Shown here: in pieces, positions 5,726 through 11,114 of the stretch | How positions within the stretch are numbered: the stretch's first letter is position 1 | Layout of the letters: the number at the start of each line of letters is the position of its first letter | Source: JAKAXG01 sp035702985 | Lineage (GTDB): Bacteria; Actinomycetota; Acidimicrobiia; Acidimicrobiales; Palsa-688 | DNA length: 11,114 nt | Direction: 5' to 3' | NCBI GenBank assembly: GCA_035702985.1 | Contig: DASSZD010000048.1 | Coordinates: 1-11,114, forward strand | Notes under the pieces: generated by a model | Databases searched by the model: none | What the model was told of the DNA's origin: nothing | What the model saw: only the letters and a program-made list of their open reading frames with translations | Position numbers and translations under genes: made by a program

Positions 5726-6910
5726 TCAGCCGGCCCGGCCCAGGGCCTCGGCCAGGTCGGCCAGCAGGTCGGTCAACGTCTCCACCCCCACCGACAGCCG
5801 GAGCAGGCCGGCGTCCACCTGAAGGGCCGATCCGGCGACCGAGGCGTGGGTCATGCGGTGCGGGTGCTCGATCAGCGACTCGACCGCGCCGAGCGATTCG
5901 GCCAGCGTGAACAGCCTGGTGGTGCGGGCCACTTCCAGGGCGGCGGCCTCCCCGCCTGACAGCACGAACGACACCATGCCCCCGAAGCGGCGCATCTGGC
6001 GGGCGGCCACGTGGTGGCCGGGATGGTCCGGAAGGCCCGGGTAGCGCACCGACGCCACCGCCGGGTGGTGGACCAGGAAGTCGGCCACGGCCTCGGCGTT
6101 GTCGCAGTGGCGGTCCATGCGCAGCGCCAGGGTTTTAACCCCCCGCTGGAGCAGGTAGCAGTCGAACGGGCTCGGCACGGCGCCGGCGGAGTTCTGCACG
6201 AAGGCCAGGCGGGAGGCCAGGTCGTCGTCGTCCACGGCCAGGAACCCTCCGACCACGTCGCTGTGGCCGCCCAGGTACTTGGTCGCGGAGTGCAGCGCCA
6301 CGTCCGCCCCGAGGGCCAGGGGCTGCTGCAGGTAGGGGGTGGCGAAGGTGTTGTCCACCACCACCCGGGCTCCCCGCTCGTGGGCGAAGCCGGCCACCCG
6401 CTCTATGTCGACTATCGACAACAGCGGGTTGGACGGGGTCTCGATCCAGACCAGGGCCGTGTCGTCCCGCCACGCCGCGGCGATCTGCTCCTCGGAGGTC
6501 AGGTCTACAGGGGTGTGGGCCACCCCGAGCGGACCCCACACCCGGTCGATGAGCCGGAACGTCCCTCCGTAGGCGTCGTTGGGGAAGATCACGTGGGCCC
6601 CGGCGGCCAGGGTCCGGATGAGGGCGTCCTCGGCGGCCAGTCCGCTGGCGAAGGCCAGGCCGTGGGCCGCCCCCTCCAGGGATGCCAGGCCGGCCTCCAG
6701 CGAGGACCGGGTGGGGTTGCCGCTGCGGGAGTAGTCGAAGCCCCGGTGCCGGCCGACCTCCTCCTGGGCGAAGGTGGTGGCCAGGGAGATGGGGGTCACC
6801 ACCGCCCCGGTAACGGGATCCGGCGGCTGGCCGGCGTGGATCGCCCTGGTCTCGAAACCGGGATCCCGGCTCCCCGAGGGGGTGGACGGCCGTGCGTTGG
6901 TGTTCGTCAT
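5726..6910 (-). CDS. metB: Cystathionine gamma-lyase / gamma-synthase (Cys/Met metabolism PLP enzyme)
   Basis: This is a 394-residue fold-type I PLP enzyme of the Cys/Met family. Visible marks are YSRSGNPTR (60-68; Tyr60 and Arg62 contact PLP phosphate), FASGLAAED (87-95), NDAYGGT (111-117), Asp186 in VVVDNTFA, the Schiff-base Lys211 in HSATKYLGGHSDVVGG, Glu344 in LGAVESL, and Arg371 in LRLSVGVE. It closely resembles mycobacterial MetB (Rv1079), which lies near cbs and is thought to act mainly as a cystathionine gamma-lyase. With cystathionine beta-synthase directly upstream here, release of cysteine from cystathionine is the more likely role. Gamma-synthase activity cannot be excluded because the motifs are shared. 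ATG 6910 has a weak AGGAA ribosome site, and the upstream bases carry three 10-bp-spaced repeats. It is separated from cbs by 182 bp. Confidence 0.92.
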   Translation of the reverse strand: MTNTNARPSTPSGSRDPGFETRAIHAGQPPDPVTGAVVTPISLATTFAQEEVGRHRGFDYSRSGNPTRSSLEAGLASLEGAAHGLAFASGLAAEDALIRTLAAGAHVIFPNDAYGGTFRLIDRVWGPLGVAHTPVDLTSEEQIAAAWRDDTALVWIETPSNPLLSIVDIERVAGFAHERGARVVVDNTFATPYLQQPLALGADVALHSATKYLGGHSDVVGGFLAVDDDDLASRLAFVQNSAGAVPSPFDCYLLQRGVKTLALRMDRHCDNAEAVADFLVHHPAVASVRYPGLPDHPGHHVAARQMRRFGGMVSFVLSGGEAAALEVARTTRLFTLAESLGAVESLIEHPHRMTHASVAGSALQVDAGLLRLSVGVETLTDLLADLAEALGRAG

Positions 6911-6912
6911 GC

Positions 6913-6937
6913 GTTCCTAACTGTTCCCAAGTGTTCC
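6913..6937. repeat. Three GTTCC repeats at 10-bp spacing before the cystathionine lyase gene
   Basis: GTTCC occurs at 6913-6917, 6923-6927 and 6933-6937. On the minus strand the run reads GGAAC(A/G)-type units ending 2 bases before the ATG, and the last unit overlaps the weak AGGAA ribosome site. Exact 10-bp spacing puts the copies on the same face of the helix, which suits a regulator that binds direct repeats and would block transcription or translation start. No binding protein can be named. Confidence 0.6.
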
Positions 6938-6985
6938 GGATGAGCGGCGGACGCCCGTGTCGGCGGTGCCGTGGCCCGGTTTCGC

Positions 6986-7018
6986 CCCGGCGGGGGGCGG
7001 CGGCCCGGCGGGGGGCGG
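6986..7018. repeat. 15-bp direct repeat in the gap between the two cystathionine genes
   Basis: CCCGGCGGGGGGCGG is present at 6986-7000 and again at 7004-7018, a period of 18 bp. It lies in the 182-bp gap (6911-7092), where no gene was found on either strand. The gap may hold a promoter for the downstream lyase gene or be a transcribed operon spacer. Confidence 0.65.
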
Positions 7019-7092
7019 TGCCTGCCGGGAAGTGGTTGACGGGCGGGGGCGGTCGACCGGCGCACGCGTCGGCGTCGGCGCCGGCAGGGCGG

Positions 7093-8787
7093 TCAGCGGG
7101 CCGGGCCTGACAGGAAGTCGAGCAGGTCGCTCCTGGTTACGATCCCGGTCGGGTGGCCCGAGTCGAGGACCAGCACCGCCGGGCTCTCGGCCAGGCGGAC
7201 CGACGCCTCGTCGAGGGGCTCGCCGGCGCCGACGGTGGGCAGCGGGGGTCCCATCACCTCCCCGACCATGCGGTCGAGGGACCCGGGGTCGCGGACCAGC
7301 CGGTCCAGCAGGTCCCGGTCGGTGACCGTGCCCACCACCTCGGCCAGGGCCAGCGGCGGCTCGGCCTTGACCACCGGCATCTGCGACACCCCGTACTCCC
7401 GCAGTATGGAGATGGCGGACCGGACGGTCTCGTCGGGGTGCACGTGGACGAGGGGAGGGATGGCGTCGGGGGCCCGGCCCTTGGCGGCCACCAGCTCCCC
7501 GATGGTGTCGCCGCCGATGGCGCCGGCCCGCAGGAAGCCGTGATCGGACATCCAGCCGTCGTCGTACACCTTCGACAGGTAGCCCCGCCCGGAGTCCGGT
7601 ACGACCACCACGATCACCGCGTCGGGGCCGGCGTCGCGTCCCACCTCCAGCGCCGCCCACACCGCGGTGCCCGCCGAACCGCCTACCAGGATGCCCTCTT
7701 CCCGGGTAACCCGGCGGGCGGTCAGGAAGCTGTCCCGGTCCGAGACCATCACCACCCGGTCGGCCACCTGCCGGTCGTAGGCCGGCGGCCAGAAGTCCTC
7801 GCCGATGCCCTCCACCAGGTACGGCCGTCCCGACCCGCCCGAGTACACCGACCCCTCCGGGTCGGCGCCGATGATCTGCACGTCCGGGTTCCGGGACTTG
7901 AGGTAGCGGCCGATGCCGGAGATGGTGCCACCTGTGCCGATGCTGGCCACCAGGTGGGTGATGCGCCCTGACGTCTGGCGCCATATCTCGGGCCCGGTGC
8001 TGCGCACGTGGGCTTCGGGGTTGGCCGGATTCGAGTACTGGTCGGGGGAGAACGCCCCCGGCGTGGTCTCGGTCAGGCGGCGGGCCACCGAGTAGTACGA
8101 GTCGGGGTGGTCGGGGTCGACGGCGGTGGGGCAGACCACCACCTCGGCCCCGTAGGCCCGCAGCAGCGACACCTTCTCGCCGGCGATCTTGTCCGGCATG
8201 GTGAAGATGCAGCGGTAACCCCGGCGGGCGGCCACGATAGCCAGGCCCACCCCGGTGTTCCCGGAGGTGGGCTCCACGATGGTGCCGCCGGGCTTCAGCT
8301 TGCCGTCCCGTTCCGCCGCCTCGACCATGGCCAGCGCCGGGCGGTCCTTGACGCTGCCGCCGGGGTTGAGGAACTCCAGCTTGGCGAGAAGCTGACCGGG
8401 AACGTCGCGGCCGATGCGGTCCAGGCGTACCAGGGGGGTGTTGCCGATCAGGTCGAGCAGCGACGAGGCCGCCTCGATGGGCGGACCGCTGTCGGTGAGC
8501 CGGTCCGCCTCGATGCCCGGGTCCACCTCGACCGGGGTGTCGGAGAACACCGTCACCGGTAGGCCGGCCCGGTGGAGTTGGTGGGCGGTCTGTACCAGCC
8601 ACCCGGCGCCGTCGGGCCCGGGTGGGCCCACCACGCCGACCGAACGGGGTATGTGGGCCCGCAGCTCGGCGATCGTCCCGGACCCCAGCTCGCCGTGGGC
8701 CACGTCCACCCGCCGGCGGGCCCGGCCAGCCAGACGGGGAGGTACCTCGGCCTTGTCGATCACTACTAGAACGTCCATCGGATCCAT
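7093..8787 (-). CDS. cbs: Cystathionine beta-synthase with CBS-domain pair and an extra N-terminal domain
   Basis: It condenses serine and homocysteine to cystathionine using PLP. The catalytic core (about residues 107-420) has IGNTPLVRL (114-122), PLP Lys147 in NPGGSVKDRP, PTSGNTG (173-179), the phosphate loop GTGGT (284-288), GADPEGSVYSGG and VPDSGRGYLSK. Residues about 440-560 are two CBS motifs (REYGVSQMPVV; GIVTRSDLLDFL), a module that binds adenosyl ligands in relatives. Core and tail are very like Mycobacterium tuberculosis Cbs (464 residues). The 564-residue length comes from about 105 extra N-terminal residues. These show an alternating strand-helix pattern (DVLVVID, SVGVVGPPG, LPVTVFSD) with no Cys, so they are not the human haem-binding segment. 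Start 8787 has no Shine-Dalgarno; ATG 8778 is an equal alternative. It lies upstream of, and may be cotranscribed with, the cystathionine lyase gene. Confidence 0.95.
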   Translation of the reverse strand: MDPMDVLVVIDKAEVPPRLAGRARRRVDVAHGELGSGTIAELRAHIPRSVGVVGPPGPDGAGWLVQTAHQLHRAGLPVTVFSDTPVEVDPGIEADRLTDSGPPIEAASSLLDLIGNTPLVRLDRIGRDVPGQLLAKLEFLNPGGSVKDRPALAMVEAAERDGKLKPGGTIVEPTSGNTGVGLAIVAARRGYRCIFTMPDKIAGEKVSLLRAYGAEVVVCPTAVDPDHPDSYYSVARRLTETTPGAFSPDQYSNPANPEAHVRSTGPEIWRQTSGRITHLVASIGTGGTISGIGRYLKSRNPDVQIIGADPEGSVYSGGSGRPYLVEGIGEDFWPPAYDRQVADRVVMVSDRDSFLTARRVTREEGILVGGSAGTAVWAALEVGRDAGPDAVIVVVVPDSGRGYLSKVYDDGWMSDHGFLRAGAIGGDTIGELVAAKGRAPDAIPPLVHVHPDETVRSAISILREYGVSQMPVVKAEPPLALAEVVGTVTDRDLLDRLVRDPGSLDRMVGEVMGPPLPTVGAGEPLDEASVRLAESPAVLVLDSGHPTGIVTRSDLLDFLSGPAR

Positions 8788-8838
8788 ATTGCTAGCGCCG
8801 GAAGGTGCAGCACCCGCGATCCTGGATGCTGCCGGCTG

Positions 8839-8844
8839 TAAGTT
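8839..8844 (+). promoter_or_regulatory. Candidate -10 element for a leaderless acyl-CoA dehydrogenase transcript
   Basis: TAAGTT fits the TAnnnT pattern and ends 8 bases before the GTG at 8853, with TG just before it. The spacer TGGCCGGC has no good Shine-Dalgarno. The arrangement is the same as at serA. It lies in the 65-bp divergent spacer between this gene and cystathionine beta-synthase. Confidence 0.3.
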
Positions 8845-8852
8845 TGGCCGGC

Positions 8853-10109
8853 GTGAATCCCAACTACCCGCCCGAGGCCGAGCAGTACCGGGACAAGATC
8901 CGGGCTTTTCTCGGGGAGCACCTGCCGGCCGGCTGGAAGGGCATCGGCGCCCTCGAGCCCGGCGAGGCCAGCCGTTTCACCGCCGACTGGCGCAACACGC
9001 TGTACGAGAACGGCCTGCTGGCCCCGTCCTGGCCGAAGGCGTACGGCGGCGGCGGCCTGACCCCCCTGGAGCAGGTCGTGCTGGTCGAGGAGTTCTACCG
9101 GGCCGGGGTGCCCACCGGGGGCAGCAACGACACCTTCAGCATCCAGATGGTGGGCAACACCATCCTGCACTGGGGCACCGAGGAGCAGAAGAAGTACTTC
9201 CTGCCCCGGGCCCTGTCCGGTGAGCACGTCTGGTGCCAGGGTTACTCCGAGCCGGGAGCCGGATCCGACCTGGGCAACCTGGCCACCCGGGCCGTGCTCG
9301 ACGGCGACGAGTGGGTGATCAACGGTCAGAAGATCTGGACCTCGGCCGCCCAGTACGCCAACTGGATCTTCGTGCTCACCCGCACCGAGCCCGACGCCCC
9401 CAAGCACAAGGGCATCACGTTCCTGCTGGTGCCCATGGACCAGCCCGGGGTCGAGGTGCGGCCCATCAGGATGATGACCGGACTCTCGGAGTTCAACGAG
9501 ACCTTCTTCACCGACGCCCGCACTCCCCGCGAGCACGTGGTCGGCCAGGTCAACGGGGGCTGGGCGGTGGCCATGACGCTGCTGGGCTACGAGCGGGGCG
9601 ACGCGGCTGCCACCTTCCCGATCATGTTCCGGGCGGAGCTGGACCGGCTCGTGGAGCTGGCCCGTTCCAACGGGGCGGCGGCCGATCCCCGGATCCGCCA
9701 GCGCCTGGCGTGGTGCTACAGCAAGGTCGAGATCATGCGCTACCTGGGCATGCGGACCCTCACCAAGTTCCTGGCCGGCGCCGAGCCGGGTCCCGCCGAG
9801 TCGTCGTTCAAGCTGTACTGGAGCGAATACCACAAGGTCGTCACCGAGCTGGGAGTGGACATCCTGGGTGCCGCCGCTCTCACGCCCAGCGGCCGCATGT
9901 CCACCGGGTTCCAGGCCGACGACGTCGGCGCCCCCAACGACAGCGCCTCCTGGGTGACGGCGTTCTTGATGAGCCGGGCCGGCACCATCTACGCCGGATC
10001 GTCACAGATCCAGCGCAACATCGTCGCCGAGATGGTGCTGGGCCTGCCCAAGGAACCCCAACCGGCCGGTCAGGGCCGGAGCTGGCGGGAGGCGCAGGCC
10101 GGGTCCTGA
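8853..10109 (+). CDS. Acyl-CoA dehydrogenase, FadE-like
   Basis: This 418-residue flavoenzyme should remove two hydrogens from the alpha-beta bond of an acyl-CoA, passing electrons to ETF. The substrate cannot be told from sequence; related actinobacterial FadE proteins act on fatty, branched or steroid-derived acyl-CoAs. The N-terminal helical part begins NYPPEAEQYRDKIRAFL, the central FAD-binding beta domain holds YSEPGAGSDL (131-140) and KIWTSAAQYANW (160-171), and the C-terminal part holds YAGSSQIQRNIVAEMVLGLP (380-399). At the usual catalytic Glu position (MCAD E376, in YEGT) there is Ala381. Glu247 in LGYERG aligns with the helix-G base of long-chain and isovaleryl-CoA dehydrogenases. 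GTG 8853 is chosen because family members begin near NYPPEA; the in-frame ATG at 8805 would add an unrelated tail. It stands alone, divergent from cystathionine beta-synthase. Confidence 0.93.
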   Translation: MNPNYPPEAEQYRDKIRAFLGEHLPAGWKGIGALEPGEASRFTADWRNTLYENGLLAPSWPKAYGGGGLTPLEQVVLVEEFYRAGVPTGGSNDTFSIQMVGNTILHWGTEEQKKYFLPRALSGEHVWCQGYSEPGAGSDLGNLATRAVLDGDEWVINGQKIWTSAAQYANWIFVLTRTEPDAPKHKGITFLLVPMDQPGVEVRPIRMMTGLSEFNETFFTDARTPREHVVGQVNGGWAVAMTLLGYERGDAAATFPIMFRAELDRLVELARSNGAAADPRIRQRLAWCYSKVEIMRYLGMRTLTKFLAGAEPGPAESSFKLYWSEYHKVVTELGVDILGAAALTPSGRMSTGFQADDVGAPNDSASWVTAFLMSRAGTIYAGSSQIQRNIVAEMVLGLPKEPQPAGQGRSWREAQAGS

Positions 10110-10181
10110 CCGGCGCCCCGGTCCCCGGCGTCCCGGGCGGGGCGGCCGGCGGCCGGGGGCTGTGGCGCTTCGGATCAATGT

Positions 10182-10231
10182 GTCGAGGGGTGGGTTGTTG
10201 TCCTCTGGGGGCGGTACGACACCCCCTCGAC
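10182..10231. terminator. Extended hairpin in the convergent spacer, probable terminator
   Basis: GTCGAGGGG (10182-10190) pairs perfectly with CCCCTCGAC (10223-10231). Inside it TGTTGT (10196-10201) pairs with ACGACA (10216-10221) with one wobble on the plus strand, giving a two-tier stem with an asymmetric inner loop. It lies in the 179-bp spacer between the convergent acyl-CoA dehydrogenase and uroporphyrinogen-III synthase genes, where a shared terminator is expected. There is no clear T tract. A structured non-coding RNA is a less likely alternative. Confidence 0.45.
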
Positions 10232-10288
10232 CGGCGGGGTGCGCCGGGGGGTCGGCCGGGCCCGCAGTGGCCGCCGGCGCGCCGGGCG

Positions 10289-11114
10289 TCAGCCGGGGCG
10301 ACGCCGGCGGTCCAGCGCCTCGGCCACCGCCTTCACGAGTGAACCGAGCCTCCAGTTGGCCGGCACTACCGGGTCGGTCAGGCCGGCGGCCGTGGCCGCC
10401 GACGCGCACACCGGGCCGATGCAACCGGCCAGCACCGATCCGCTGGTGAAGGCGGCCCGCAGCTCGGCTTCCATCCCGGCCTGAGCGGCGGCCCGGATGA
10501 GGGCGACGACCTGGGGGCCGGCGGTGAAGGTGACGGCCTGCACCCGGCCGGCGCGACAAAGCTCGATCAGGTCTCGGACCGGAGCCGGGTCGTCCGGTGC
10601 GGCCCACTCGTAGACCGGCAGGGTGACCACCGACGCGCCTGCCCGGGCCAGCCGGTCGACCAGTTCGGTCCCGTCGTCTCCGTGCAGTTGGAACGCCACC
10701 CGCCGGCCCTCCAGCCCCTCGTCGATGAGTCTGTCGGCCACCTCGGCCAGCCGTTCGGAGCGACCGCGCCACCACACGCCCAGCCCGGCCGACGACAGGG
10801 CTCCAGCCGCTTTCGGACCCCTGGCGGCGATCCGGGTGACCGCCAGCGCCGCCTTCAGCGACCGGTCGAGGCCCCACCCCTCGACGGCGGCCATCCAGGT
10901 CCGCATGCCCACCCCGGTGTTGGCGATCAGGTAGTCGGGGGGTGCGGCGATGACCTCCTCCGTGCGCCGGCGGAGCAGGTCGGGGTGGGGCAGCTTGACC
11001 GTGGTCAGCACCGGTGCCAGCACCACCTCGGCTCCCAGCCGGCGGAACATCACGGCCTGGTCGTCTCCCCGCCGGTCGGCCGTGATCCCCACGGTCAACC
11101 CGGTCAGATCCGGT
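10289..11114 (-). CDS. hemD: Uroporphyrinogen-III synthase (HemD), probably cut at its N-terminus by the window edge
   Basis: HemD closes hydroxymethylbilane to uroporphyrinogen III while inverting ring D, on the path to haem, sirohaem and cobalamin. The frame is open from the right edge to the TGA ending at 10289. Recognisable parts are LTVGITADRR near the N-terminus, PPDYLIANTGVGMRTWM, IAARGPKAAGAL, VAFQLHGDDG, VTFTAGPQ and GCIGPVCASAATAAGL. These match actinobacterial uroporphyrinogen-III synthases, including the first domain of Rv0260c. The C-terminus stops after LGSLVKAVAEALDRRRRPG, so the OmpR-type DNA-binding domain fused in Rv0260c-like proteins is absent. A TTG at 11098 could be a start, but the frame continues upstream as LTG and related proteins have a few residues before this point, so the true start is probably outside the window. 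No other tetrapyrrole gene is in view. Confidence 0.85.
   Translation of the reverse strand, partial: PDLTGLTVGITADRRGDDQAVMFRRLGAEVVLAPVLTTVKLPHPDLLRRRTEEVIAAPPDYLIANTGVGMRTWMAAVEGWGLDRSLKAALAVTRIAARGPKAAGALSSAGLGVWWRGRSERLAEVADRLIDEGLEGRRVAFQLHGDDGTELVDRLARAGASVVTLPVYEWAAPDDPAPVRDLIELCRAGRVQAVTFTAGPQVVALIRAAAQAGMEAELRAAFTSGSVLAGCIGPVCASAATAAGLTDPVVPANWRLGSLVKAVAEALDRRRRPG

Noticed and set aside
6917..8602. A 561-codon minus-strand frame overlapping cystathionine beta-synthase
   Set aside because: Its product is Arg/Gly/Pro-rich with no motif, while the overlapping frame encodes an unmistakable PLP enzyme with CBS domains.
8805..8852. ATG 8805 or ATG 8826 as the acyl-CoA dehydrogenase start
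   Set aside because: The added residues resemble no family N-terminus, and family members begin near NYPPEA. The stretch also contains the likely -10 element.
10289..11114. A HemD-OmpR fusion regulator like Rv0260c
   Set aside because: The frame ends right after the HemD domain with no winged-helix segment.

Overview
The window is very G+C-rich DNA, with coding regions that strongly favour G or C in third codon positions. It reads as a chromosomal housekeeping segment of an actinobacterium. Four signs point to Actinomycetota: a BldC-type small MerR regulator beside purF-purM, a mycobacterial-style cystathionine beta-synthase plus MetB/CGL pair, an actinobacterial-type uroporphyrinogen-III synthase, and a FadE-like acyl-CoA dehydrogenase. 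A deep lineage such as Acidimicrobiia is possible, but that is inference. No mobile element, CRISPR array, tRNA, rRNA or phage gene was seen.

Layout. Positions 1-1451 (+) hold the 3' end of purF overlapping purM (de novo purine synthesis). A 230-bp spacer follows, with C-rich repeats, a hairpin and a comparatively A+T-rich stretch containing inverted repeats. Then come bldC (1682-1882, +) and an isolated argJ (1937-3094, +). Convergent to argJ is an unrecognised secreted lipoprotein (3171-4310, -). It is divergent from serA (4433-5650, +). Convergent to serA is a cystathionine gamma-lyase/synthase gene (5726-6910, -), preceded on the same strand by a cystathionine beta-synthase with an extra N-terminal domain (7093-8787, -). 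A short divergent spacer leads to an acyl-CoA dehydrogenase (8853-10109, +). A structured convergent spacer then separates it from a uroporphyrinogen-III synthase that runs off the right edge (10289-11114, -).

How the genes work together. SerA commits 3-phosphoglycerate to serine. Cystathionine beta-synthase joins serine to homocysteine, and the PLP lyase can release cysteine from cystathionine, so positions 4433-8787 form a serine/sulfur amino acid neighbourhood (reverse transsulfuration). purF-purM is purine synthesis and argJ is arginine synthesis. BldC is a global regulator in streptomycetes and its role here is unknown.

Nothing here is clearly a new multi-gene system. The points most worth a second look are the roughly 105-residue cysteine-free N-terminal extension on cystathionine beta-synthase, three GTTCC repeats at exact 10-bp spacing just upstream of the cystathionine lyase start, the overlapping inverted repeats upstream of bldC, an argJ resembling the OAT2 (clavulanate-cluster) branch, the short E. 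coli-like SerA, and two genes whose starts look leaderless.
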